Positions 1-6,421 of a DNA stretch of 15,989 nt are shown piece after piece (positions within the stretch are counted from its first letter, which is position 1; every line of letters begins with the position of its first letter). The position numbers were made by a program, and so were the translations under genes. Source of the stretch: Alphaproteobacteria bacterium (GTDB lineage Bacteria; Pseudomonadota; Alphaproteobacteria; Rhizobiales; Beijerinckiaceae); NCBI GenBank assembly GCA_009920595.1, contig RFZR01000019.1:1-15989 (forward strand). The letters run 5' to 3'. The notes below the pieces were generated by a model. The model ran no database searches and had not been told where the DNA came from. It saw nothing but the letters and a program-made list of their open reading frames with translations.

Positions 1-14
1 GAAAAGAGACCTCC

Positions 15-1235
15 GTGTCTGCTTCTCATTCCGCCTTCGCCTCGCGTGACTTTCGTGTGTTCTTTGCTTCGCGTCTGATGTCCGCGCTCGGGCATCAGAT
101 GGAAGTTGTCGCGATTGGCTGGCTTGTCTATTCGATGACCGAGAGTGCCTTTGCGCTTGGGCTTATAGGCTTAGCGAGTTTTGCGCCTGTCTTTTTGATG
201 ACGATACCGGCGGGTCATGCAGCGGATCGTTTTGATCGGCGCTTGATTTCAATCCTTTGCTATCTTGCGGTTGCGCTTGGGTCATTTGGTCTCATCGTTG
301 CGGCGATCATTGGCAAGGATGCGCTTTATGCGGTCTATGCGATTGCCGCGTTGCTCGGCACCGCGCGCGCATTTGCGTCGCCCGCCACGCAAGCGCTGAT
401 GCCGTCACTCATCAAAACGGAAGCGCTGCCGAATGCCATCTCATGGGGCACTTTTGCTTGGCAGACGGCGTCAATCATAGGCCCCGCCCTTGGTGGTGTG
501 CTTTATATTTTCGGACCAGCCGTTGTGTTTGGTTCGGGTATGGCGATGTTTTTGGGTTCAGCGCTTTGTCTTGCGGCGCTGAAAACACGCGCGGAGCGTA
601 AGCCGCGCGAACCGGCAACGCTTGCGGTCGCGCTCGCGGGTTTCAAATTCATTCGCAACAATCCGGTGATCTTCGGCGCGATTTCGCTTGATCTTTTTGC
701 GGTGTTGCTTGGTGGTGCGGTGGCAATGCTGCCGATTTATGCGCGCGATATTTTGCAAACAGGCCCATGGGGTTTGGGCTTGCTGCGTGCTTCTGTTTCC
801 GTTGGTGCGATTTTGATGGCGGTTCTGCTTGCAAGGTTTCCGCTGCAACGACGCGCAGGCACGCGTATGTTGTTGGCGGTGGGCGTATTCGGCTTGGCGA
901 CGATTGGCTTTGCGGTTTCAACAAGCCTCGTGATCTCGCTCATCATGCTCTTCATCATGGGGGCTGCTGATATGGTGAGTGTCTATGTGCGCCAAACACT
1001 CGTACAGATCGAAACACCTGATGCGATGCGCGGTCGAGTGTCGGCCGTTTCAACAGTGTTTATTGGCGCTTCAAATGAATTAGGGGAATTTGAAAGTGGC
1101 ATGATGGCGGCGGCATTTGGCACGGTGCCCTCGGTTGTGATGGGCGGCTTGGGGGCCATCGGCATTGTGCTTTTATGGGCGTGGCTCTTCCCTGATTTAC
1201 GAAAGCGCGATCATCTCATCACACCGCAAGTTTAG
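15..1235 (+). CDS. MFS transporter (EntS/MFS_3-like exporter)
   Basis: This is a 406-residue, almost entirely hydrophobic protein with about 10-12 predicted membrane segments, the usual size for a major facilitator transporter of the inner membrane. The A-motif region between TM2 and TM3 reads AGHAADRFDRR (about residues 66-76), typical of drug/siderophore exporters of the EntS type, and the second-half counterpart is around residues 330-345 (MRGRVSAV). The substrate cannot be told from sequence; efflux of a small molecule by proton antiport is the family expectation. The chosen start is GTG at 15, after a purine-rich stretch (GAAAAGAG). The reading frame stays open to the window edge, so a start further upstream cannot be excluded. 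It converges on rmuC with 6 bp between stops. No lesion is visible. Family assignment is confident; function is not. Confidence 0.85.
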   Translation: MSASHSAFASRDFRVFFASRLMSALGHQMEVVAIGWLVYSMTESAFALGLIGLASFAPVFLMTIPAGHAADRFDRRLISILCYLAVALGSFGLIVAAIIGKDALYAVYAIAALLGTARAFASPATQALMPSLIKTEALPNAISWGTFAWQTASIIGPALGGVLYIFGPAVVFGSGMAMFLGSALCLAALKTRAERKPREPATLAVALAGFKFIRNNPVIFGAISLDLFAVLLGGAVAMLPIYARDILQTGPWGLGLLRASVSVGAILMAVLLARFPLQRRAGTRMLLAVGVFGLATIGFAVSTSLVISLIMLFIMGAADMVSVYVRQTLVQIETPDAMRGRVSAVSTVFIGASNELGEFESGMMAAAFGTVPSVVMGGLGAIGIVLLWAWLFPDLRKRDHLITPQV

Positions 1236-1241
1236 GCGTCT

Positions 1242-2171
1242 TTAGTCGCGCCGCTCGCGTTGAAGAAGGTTTACAATTTTATCGTCACTTGAGTCTGTGA
1301 TTGCCGCCGGATCATCCAGCTCCATCGTGGCAATCTTTTCAGCGCGACGCGTAATTTTATCCGTCGAGGTTGTGATGTTTTGAATATCGGTCTGGGCTTG
1401 GCCGAAATGCGTGGCAAGCTTGCCAACACGGTCGGAAAGGCGGTTGACATCGTCAAGAATTTTTCCAACTTCGCTTTGCACCAGAAACGCCTGTTCACGC
1501 ATACGCGAATCTTTCACGATCACTTGCAGCATTTGCACCGCCATCATCAGAAGCGAAGGCGATGTGATCATAATGCGCGCGCGCTGCGCTTTCTGGATGA
1601 TGTCTTCAAAATATTCGTGCAAATCGGCATAGATTGATTCCGATGGCACAAACATGATGGCCATTTCCTGCGTTTCACCTGGCACGATATATTTATCGGC
1701 GATGTCTTTGAGATGCGTCGAAACATCGTTGCGCACACGGGCGATGGCGAGTTTCTTCTCCTCATCCGTTTTTGCTTCACGAAAAGCGGTGATGCTTTCA
1801 AGCGGGAATTTTGCGTCAATGATCAAGGGTCTCGGATCATTCGGCAGATGAATAACGCAATCTGGACGCTTTCCATTTTTCAGCGTTGCTTGAAATTCAA
1901 ATGAGTTCGGTGGAAGCGCATCGCGGATAATCGCTTCCATTCGACCTTGACCGAAGGCGCCGCGCGTCTGTTTGTTTGAAAGTACATCTTTGAGGGTCAG
2001 CACTTCGCTTGTGAGCGAGGTGAGGTTTTTTTGCGCAGCGTCAATAACCGCAAGGCGTTCGTTCAGTTTCGAGAGACTTTCGGTCGTCTCTTTGACATTT
2101 TCTTTAAGTCCATCTCCCACACGGACGTTGACGCTCAAGGGCAGCGGCTGTTTCAAGCAGACGATCTTCAC
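1242..2171 (-). CDS. rmuC: RmuC family DNA recombination protein, core domain (frame-shifted from its N-terminus)
   Basis: RmuC is a predicted nuclease-like protein that limits recombination between short inverted repeats; its core has a PD-(D/E)XK-like fold. The core is clearly present here: the NKQTRGAFGQGRMEAI block (about residues 66-81), KRPDCVIHLP followed by PLIIDAKFPLE (about 101-125), IVPGETQEMAIMFVPSESIY and SPSLLMMAVQMLQ. The C-terminal coiled region is also complete. Family members run about 380-420 residues with an N-terminal membrane anchor and coiled coil. This frame has only about 309, and its first 15 or so residues (from a GTG at 2171) do not resemble RmuC. Recognisable homology starts at RVGDGLKENVKE. 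The membrane anchor lies just upstream in another frame (2262 to 2104), so the gene appears broken by a deletion that changed frame. Whether the core is still translated from an internal start is unknown. Confidence 0.85.
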   Translation of the reverse strand: MKIVCLKQPLPLSVNVRVGDGLKENVKETTESLSKLNERLAVIDAAQKNLTSLTSEVLTLKDVLSNKQTRGAFGQGRMEAIIRDALPPNSFEFQATLKNGKRPDCVIHLPNDPRPLIIDAKFPLESITAFREAKTDEEKKLAIARVRNDVSTHLKDIADKYIVPGETQEMAIMFVPSESIYADLHEYFEDIIQKAQRARIMITSPSLLMMAVQMLQVIVKDSRMREQAFLVQSEVGKILDDVNRLSDRVGKLATHFGQAQTDIQNITTSTDKITRRAEKIATMELDDPAAITDSSDDKIVNLLQRERRD

Positions 2172-2262
2172 GTGCTTGTCTCAAAGTGAGCCCGAGCCAG
2201 ATCAGAATGCCGAGCGCGGCGATGCCGATCAAAATCAGGATCACATCAATCATCAGAGACAT
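2104..2262 (-). pseudogene. rmuC: Detached N-terminal membrane anchor of rmuC
   Basis: Starting at ATG 2262, this frame encodes a single hydrophobic segment (about residues 3-26, with ILILIGIAALGILIWLGL) followed by a charged stretch ending ALERQR, then out-of-frame residues and a stop. This is the normal architecture of the RmuC N-terminus, a membrane anchor leading into a coiled coil. It points directly at the RmuC core in the adjacent frame. The switch between frames must fall near 2120-2135. Family members have about 60 coiled-coil residues between the anchor and the block corresponding to RVGDGLKE; only about 19 remain, so roughly 40 codons appear lost along with the frame. If the sequence is correct, a ribosome starting here makes a peptide of about 52 residues. 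An assembly or sequencing error is the main alternative. Confidence 0.7.
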
Positions 2263-2294
2263 GGCGCGCTCGCTTTCTTTATCTGAATACCAAA

Positions 2295-2323
2295 GCTCTA
2301 GCAGGTCGCTTCGGGCCAATCAA
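2295..2323 (-). promoter_or_regulatory. Putative sigma70-type promoter for rmuC
   Basis: On the minus strand, TTGATT (2323-2318) is followed by a 17-nt spacer and TAGAGC (2300-2295). This puts a start site near 2288, about 26 nt before the ATG at 2262. The -35 match is good and the -10 match is moderate. It adjoins the candidate LexA box at 2324-2338. This is prediction from motif and spacing only. Confidence 0.4.
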
Positions 2324-2339
2324 GAACAAATCAAGAACA
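2318..2339. repeat. Perfect 11-bp tandem duplication
   Basis: AATCAAGAACA occurs twice in direct succession (2318-2328 and 2329-2339) with no mismatch. The period of 11 equals the GTTC-to-GTTC period of the alphaproteobacterial SOS box, so the duplication by itself creates the box at 2324-2338. It also doubles the TTGATT that may serve as the rmuC -35. Confidence 0.9.
2324..2338. promoter_or_regulatory. Candidate LexA (SOS) box, GTTC-N7-GTTC
   Basis: The plus strand reads GAACAAATCAAGAAC, which is GTTC-N7-GTTC on the minus strand. This is exactly the direct-repeat operator described for LexA in alphaproteobacteria. It sits between the divergent rmuC and def genes, immediately upstream of the putative rmuC -35 and only 3 bp from the putative def -35. 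LexA repression of rmuC, a DNA recombination gene, would make biological sense; an effect on def is possible from position alone. The box is part of an 11-bp tandem duplication, which gives a non-regulatory explanation too. lexA itself is not in the window. Confidence 0.55.
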
Positions 2340-2341
2340 GT

Positions 2342-2370
2342 TTGACGAAAGCGAGCGGGATGATTATCTC
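2342..2370 (+). promoter_or_regulatory. Putative def promoter giving a leaderless transcript
   Basis: TTGACG (2342-2347) and TATCTC (2365-2370) are separated by exactly 17 nt. A start site 6-8 nt after the -10 would fall at about 2376-2378, on or next to the def ATG at 2378, which has no Shine-Dalgarno sequence. This supports that ATG over the upstream ATG at 2360, which would lie inside the promoter. Leaderless mRNAs are common in alphaproteobacteria. This is prediction from sequence only. Confidence 0.5.
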
Positions 2371-2377
2371 ACGCCGC

Positions 2378-2896
2378 ATGAGCCTTCTTCCTCTTGTGAT
2401 CTTACCCGATCCGCTGTTGCGCGAAATCTCCAAGCCCGTCGCCGAGCTTGATGGGCGCGTGAAAGCACTGATCGATGACATGTTCGAAACCATGTATGAC
2501 GCACCGGGCGTGGGCTTGGCGGCGGTGCAGATCGGCGTGACCCAACGTATTGTTACGATGGACGCCACGCGGGGCGATGACGAGAAACAACCGCTGGCTT
2601 TGATCAATCCGGAAATCATCTGGTCGTCGGATGATCTCAGTGATTATGAAGAAGGCTGTCTGTCGATTCCCGATTATCATGAAGTTGTCACGCGTCCTGC
2701 AAAAGTCGGCGTAAGGTTTCTGACCCTTGCTGGCAAAATTGAAGAGCGCGAGATGGATGGATTGGCGGCAACCGTCATCCAGCACGAGATTGATCATCTC
2801 AATGGCAAACTCTTCATCGATCATCTTTCAAAACTCAAGCGCGACCGCGTGTTGAAAAAATTTCAAAAGATTGCCCGCCATCAGGGCGGTGGCTAA
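2378..2896 (+). CDS. def: Peptide deformylase
   Basis: Removes the formyl group from the N-terminal methionine of nascent proteins at the ribosome exit; it is a metal-dependent hydrolase of the cytoplasm. From ATG 2378 the product is 172 residues, the usual length for the bacterial type. All three signature motifs are intact: GVGLAAVQ (residues 44-51), EGCLS (92-96, metal ligand Cys94) and QHEIDH (135-140, ligands His136 and His140, catalytic Glu137). The start is chosen by family alignment (homologues begin MSLLPI-like) and by the promoter just upstream; the frame is open much further upstream but without homology. It is the first gene of def-fmt-truA, followed after 10 bp by fmt, which adds the formyl group that this enzyme removes. 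It looks fully functional. Confidence 0.96.
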   Translation: MSLLPLVILPDPLLREISKPVAELDGRVKALIDDMFETMYDAPGVGLAAVQIGVTQRIVTMDATRGDDEKQPLALINPEIIWSSDDLSDYEEGCLSIPDYHEVVTRPAKVGVRFLTLAGKIEEREMDGLAATVIQHEIDHLNGKLFIDHLSKLKRDRVLKKFQKIARHQGGG

Positions 2897-2906
2897 GGCG
2901 CATGCA

Positions 2907-3839
2907 ATGAGCTTGCGCATCGTCTTTATGGGCACGCCTGATTTTGCGGTGCCGACTTTGTCGGCGCTTGTCGGCTATGGCCATGAGGTCGTCGCATGTT
3001 ACACACGCGCGCCAGCGCCTGCTGGCCGGGGCATGGCGTTGAAGCGCTCGCCCGTACATGAGGCAGCCGATCGTTTTGCCATTCCGGTTTTCACGCCATC
3101 GACATTGCGTGACGACGAAGCGCTTGAAGTTTTCAAATCATATGACGCCGATATTGCTGTGGTCGTCGCCTATGGCATGATTTTACCAAAAGCGATTTTG
3201 GATACGCCGCGATTGGGCTGCGTCAATCTTCATGCCTCGCTCTTGCCGCGCTGGCGTGGCGCTGCGCCCATTCAACGCGCGCTCATGGCCGGTGATGCTG
3301 AAACAGGTGTTGCCGTCATGCGGATGGAAGAGGGGCTTGATACAGGCCCCGTTGCGATGGTCGAGCGTTTGCTCATTACAGAAACGCTGACAACAGGCGA
3401 AGCGCATGATCGCCTAGCGACATTGGGTGCGGATTTGATGGCACGCGCGGTTGCAGCCCTTTCACGCGGAACTTTGGCGTTTCAACCGCAATCAGAAAGC
3501 GGCATTGAATATGCGCGCAAGATCACGAATGAAGAATGCCGCATCGACTGGTCGCGGTCTGCGCTTGATGTGCTTCATCATATTCATGGCCTATCCCCAT
3601 TTCCCGGCGCCTTTACATTCTTTGATTTTGGCAAAGGTCCTGAGCGATTGAAAATCTTGCGTGTTAAACGCGTGGTTGGCCAAGGCGAGCCGGGTTACAT
3701 GCTTGATGACGCGATGACCATTGCGTGCGGTTCAGAAGCATTGCAAATTCTTGAACTTCAACGCGCCGGATCGAAACCGATGGCGGCATCAGAATTTTTG
3801 CGCGGCGTTCAAATGCCTCAAGGCAAGGCCTTAGGCTGA
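2907..3839 (+). CDS. fmt: Methionyl-tRNA formyltransferase
   Basis: Transfers a formyl group from 10-formyltetrahydrofolate to Met-tRNA(fMet), producing the bacterial initiator tRNA. The 310-residue product has the N-terminal MGTPDFAVP motif (8-16) and the VNLHASLLPRWRGAAPIQ signature (106-123). It also has the catalytic triad Asn107, His109 and Asp145 (in EGLDTGP), plus the C-terminal tRNA-binding domain. ATG 2907 is chosen because MSLRIVFMGTP is the family N-terminus and TAAGGCG (2894-2900) supplies a ribosome site; an in-frame ATG at 2871 lies inside def. The stop overlaps the truA start by one base (TGATG), so the two are probably translationally coupled. Length and motifs are normal. Confidence 0.96.
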   Translation: MSLRIVFMGTPDFAVPTLSALVGYGHEVVACYTRAPAPAGRGMALKRSPVHEAADRFAIPVFTPSTLRDDEALEVFKSYDADIAVVVAYGMILPKAILDTPRLGCVNLHASLLPRWRGAAPIQRALMAGDAETGVAVMRMEEGLDTGPVAMVERLLITETLTTGEAHDRLATLGADLMARAVAALSRGTLAFQPQSESGIEYARKITNEECRIDWSRSALDVLHHIHGLSPFPGAFTFFDFGKGPERLKILRVKRVVGQGEPGYMLDDAMTIACGSEALQILELQRAGSKPMAASEFLRGVQMPQGKALG

Positions 3840-4597
3840 TGCCGCGTTTTAAACTCATTGTTGAATATGATGGCACACGCTTTCACGGCTGGCAGCATCA
3901 ACAAGATGGCACCAGTGTGCAAGAAGCGGTCGAAAACGCGATCACCGCTTTTAGTGGCGAAACGCGACGCATCGTAGCAGCGGGGCGCACTGATACGGGC
4001 GTGCATGCGACGCATCAAGTCATCCATGTCGATCTTGAACGCGATTGGCCAACACGCACCATTGCCGATGCGATGAATGCGCATCTGAAAGGCAATGGTG
4101 TCGCCATTCTCGATGCGCGTCGCGTTGCCGATATATTTGATGCACGAATTTCTGCTGTAAAGCGTCACTATCTTTATCGCATCATCAATCGTCGTGCTTT
4201 TGCGGTTCTTGATGCGGGGCGCGCTTGGCAAGTGAAATGGCCGATTGACGAGAAGCGCATGCAAGCGGGTGCCGATCGCTTGATTGGCAAACATGATTTC
4301 ACAACATTTCGCGCGTCCGAATGTCAGGCGAAGAGCCCGCTGCGCACCCTTGAACGTCTTGCCGTTTCACGCGAGGGAAACGAAGTGCGGATTGAGGCCT
4401 CTGCGCGGTCTTTTCTTCACTCGCAAGTCCGCTCCATAGTCGGATCATTGATTTTGGTGGCGACGGGAAAATGGACGCCTGATGATCTTGAAGCGGCGCT
4501 TAAAGCCTGTGATCGTTCGCGCTGTGGGCCGCTTGCACCGCCCGATGGACTTTATCTTGTGGGTGTTGATTATGATGGCGCTGATCACCCTGTTTGA
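3839..4597 (+). CDS. truA: tRNA pseudouridine(38-40) synthase TruA
   Basis: Isomerises uridines 38-40 in the anticodon arm of tRNAs to pseudouridine. The protein has 252 residues, normal for TruA. The N-terminal strand with EYDGT (9-13) and GWQ is typical. The catalytic loop AAGRTDTGVHA (47-57) holds the essential Asp52, and the C-terminal half has the SARSFLHSQVRSIVG block characteristic of the family. Its ATG shares a base with the fmt stop, giving a tight def-fmt-truA operon as in many alphaproteobacteria. No sign of damage. cobS begins 18 bp downstream on the same strand and may be co-transcribed. Confidence 0.95.
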   Translation: MPRFKLIVEYDGTRFHGWQHQQDGTSVQEAVENAITAFSGETRRIVAAGRTDTGVHATHQVIHVDLERDWPTRTIADAMNAHLKGNGVAILDARRVADIFDARISAVKRHYLYRIINRRAFAVLDAGRAWQVKWPIDEKRMQAGADRLIGKHDFTTFRASECQAKSPLRTLERLAVSREGNEVRIEASARSFLHSQVRSIVGSLILVATGKWTPDDLEAALKACDRSRCGPLAPPDGLYLVGVDYDGADHPV

Positions 4598-4615
4598 CAT
4601 GAGACCCGTAGCGCC

Positions 4616-5314
4616 ATGAGTGAGACAAATTCTTCCCCTCATTCGATTCTTGCGATTCTGGCGAGCGAGACGCTTTTAGCATTCGCTCTCTTCGTCGCGT
4701 GGATTGCGGCCTTGATTGATCTTTCTTCCTTCACGCTCGCTTTACTGGTTGTTGCATCGCTCGTGATCGTAACGGGTGCTATGGCGGAAGATGGTTTTGC
4801 CGATGTGGCGGATGGCTTCTTCGGAGGTCACACGGCTGAACGCCGCCTCGAGATTATGGCCGATAGCCGCGTGGGTGCTTTTGGTGTTGTGGCATTGATT
4901 CTGGCGCTTGGCGTGAAGGCTTCTTCATTTGCCACGCTCTTTGATCATCATGGTGTCATGGCTTTGTCCGCGGCGATTCTCGTAAGCGGCGCGTTGTCGC
5001 GTGTTGCCGGCATTTTACCGCTCGTCTTTTTGCCTCCCGTGCGGCCGGGTGGAAGATCGGCGAGTGTCGGCCGTCCAAGCGTGGTTGTTACCACCATTGC
5101 GGTTGTGACAGTGCTTAGTCTTGGCGCATTAATCCTTTTTTTCGGCGGTATTCCGCCGCGCGGCATCTCGGCGGGTCTGCTTTTGGGCTTTGCGAGCGTT
5201 TTTCCAATATTGGTTCTCGCGCAATCAAAAATCGGTGGGCAGACAGGCGATGTCGCAGGGGCCACACAACAGGTCGCTGAGATTGTGTTTCTCATCGCGC
5301 TTTCTGTGGCATAG
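4616..5314 (+). CDS. cobS: Adenosylcobinamide-GDP ribazoletransferase, N-terminally shortened
   Basis: CobS (CobV) is an integral inner-membrane enzyme joining adenosylcobinamide-GDP and alpha-ribazole at the end of cobalamin synthesis. The core is recognisable: EDGFADVADGFFGG (58-71), RRLEIMADSRVGAFG (about 77-91), and GGQTGDVAGA near the C-terminus, with several membrane segments. The product is 232 residues against about 245-265 in relatives. The conserved N-terminal blocks, FLTRLPVP-like and FPLVG-like, are absent. The acidic EDG motif comes at residue 58 instead of about 80-90, so roughly 20-35 residues are missing. Short, ordinary residues 1-16 run straight into what looks like the middle of the first hydrophobic region, suggesting an in-frame deletion around 4645-4680. 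Activity is doubtful. A DUF1289 gene follows, as in other Rhizobiales cobS loci. Confidence 0.85.
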   Translation: MSETNSSPHSILAILASETLLAFALFVAWIAALIDLSSFTLALLVVASLVIVTGAMAEDGFADVADGFFGGHTAERRLEIMADSRVGAFGVVALILALGVKASSFATLFDHHGVMALSAAILVSGALSRVAGILPLVFLPPVRPGGRSASVGRPSVVVTTIAVVTVLSLGALILFFGGIPPRGISAGLLLGFASVFPILVLAQSKIGGQTGDVAGATQQVAEIVFLIALSVA

Positions 5315-5333
5315 AGGGTCCTCGGAGCGTGCC

Positions 5334-5558
5334 ATGAATGTCTCAACCCCTTGCGTGAAAATCTGTGTGATCGACCAGGTGACCGGCTATTGCATCGGGT
5401 GCGGCCGCACAGGTTCAGAAATCGCACAATGGCCCTTTATTCCTGAAGAGGAGCGTCGCTCTCTCATGGAGACATTGCCGGAGCGCTTGAAGGGCATGAC
5501 GAGCCGCGAAGCGCGCGGCGGACGAACGCGCGAACGCGTGCGTCAACGCCAACGGTGA
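5334..5558 (+). CDS. DUF1289 family small Cys-rich protein
   Basis: A 74-residue protein with the DUF1289 arrangement: PCVKICVID near the N-terminus, then TGYCIGCGRTGSEIAQW (about residues 18-34). That gives four cysteines in a Cx3C...Cx2C pattern suited to a metal or Fe-S site; the metal is not established for the family. The C-terminus is basic and probably flexible. ATG 5334 is chosen because the Cys motif begins four codons later and GGAG (5324-5327) is well spaced; the frame upstream is inside cobS. It lies 19 bp after the cobS stop, a pairing seen in other alphaproteobacteria. Biochemical role unknown. Confidence 0.85.
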   Translation: MNVSTPCVKICVIDQVTGYCIGCGRTGSEIAQWPFIPEEERRSLMETLPERLKGMTSREARGGRTRERVRQRQR

Positions 5559-5570
5559 GTGAGACGACGT

Positions 5571-6404
5571 TTAGACAAGCGTTGTCCATAAAAAGCGTAA
5601 GACAACAATCAGCAGAAAACATCCAAAAGCGATTTCCAGTTTGCGCTTTGGCAAACGATGCGCAAGCTTAACGCCATAAGGCACCACCAACATGCTGGTG
5701 GGTACAAAAAGCGCGACGCCAATCAAAGACACAAAGCCAAGTGATAAAGGCGGCAGTAAATCCATTTTCGGCCATCCCGCATAGACATAGCCGAGCGCAC
5801 CGGGAATCGAAATCAACACGCCAAGCCCTGATGATGTCGCAACGGCCTCATGAATGGGGCGGCGATAGAGCATCATATAGACGTTGCAGAGTTGGCCACC
5901 ACCAATCCCCATCAGCGATGATAAGAGACCAATCACAAGACCATAGGCTTTAAGCCAAAAGCCCTTTGGCATGTCGCTTTTTAAAACCCAATTGTCTTTG
6001 GCCAAGAGGAGGCGGAAACTCGTGAAAGCCGCAATGCCTGCGAAAAGTGTTTTGAACACCGCGGGCGGCGCCACACGCGCGATCAGCGAGCCACCAATAA
6101 CGCCAATCACAACCGGAATGGCCCAAGCTTTCAAAAGCTCTTGATCGACCGCACCTTTATCAAGATGAGCTCTAAAAGAGCGGATGGATGTCGGAACAAT
6201 AATCGCCAAGGAAGAGCCGACCGCCAAGGGCATGCGCACTTCATCAGCAACATCCAGGATGCGGAATAATTCATAAAGAACCGGCACAATGATGATGCCG
6301 CCGCCGACACCAAAAATACCGGCAAAGAAGCCAGTTGCCGCCCCTGCAATGAGGAGGCTCACCGCAAGCAGGATAAGGGCTTCATAACTCATACTTGAAA
6401 ACAT
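5571..6404 (-). CDS. Sulfite exporter TauE/SafE family membrane protein
   Basis: A 277-residue polytopic membrane protein with about 8 hydrophobic segments and the two diagnostic glycine-rich repeats: GIFGVGGGIIIVPVL (about residues 29-43) and LMGIGGGQLCN (about 163-173). PTSIRSF follows the first repeat and PIHEAVATSSG the second, as in TauE/SafE proteins. Members export or import small organosulfur or carboxylate anions such as sulfite or sulfoacetate; the substrate here is not predictable. It begins 17 bp after the dusA stop on the same strand, so it is probably the last gene of the minus-strand run. Length and motifs are normal. Confidence 0.88.
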   Translation of the reverse strand: MFSSMSYEALILLAVSLLIAGAATGFFAGIFGVGGGIIIVPVLYELFRILDVADEVRMPLAVGSSLAIIVPTSIRSFRAHLDKGAVDQELLKAWAIPVVIGVIGGSLIARVAPPAVFKTLFAGIAAFTSFRLLLAKDNWVLKSDMPKGFWLKAYGLVIGLLSSLMGIGGGQLCNVYMMLYRRPIHEAVATSSGLGVLISIPGALGYVYAGWPKMDLLPPLSLGFVSLIGVALFVPTSMLVVPYGVKLAHRLPKRKLEIAFGCFLLIVVLRFLWTTLV

Positions 6405-6421
6405 GACTTTAGTCCTTGTGA

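Noticed and set aside
2186..2377. Upstream extension of the def reading frame (starts at 2186 or 2360)
   Set aside because: The residues do not resemble deformylase, overlap rmuC antisense, and the 2360 ATG falls inside the predicted promoter.
2402..2824. 140-codon open frame antisense to def
   Set aside because: Wholly inside def, no recognisable domain, no ribosome site.
2871..2906. Longer N-terminus for fmt from ATG 2871
   Set aside because: It overlaps def, and homologues begin at MSLRIVFMG-like sequence, which has its own ribosome site.
3818..4294. 158-codon open frame antisense to truA
   Set aside because: No family resemblance and fully inside the well-supported fmt/truA coding region; a shadow frame.
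4948..5427. 159-codon open frame antisense to cobS and the DUF1289 gene
   Set aside because: Composition follows the opposite-strand genes and it shows no motif; a shadow frame.
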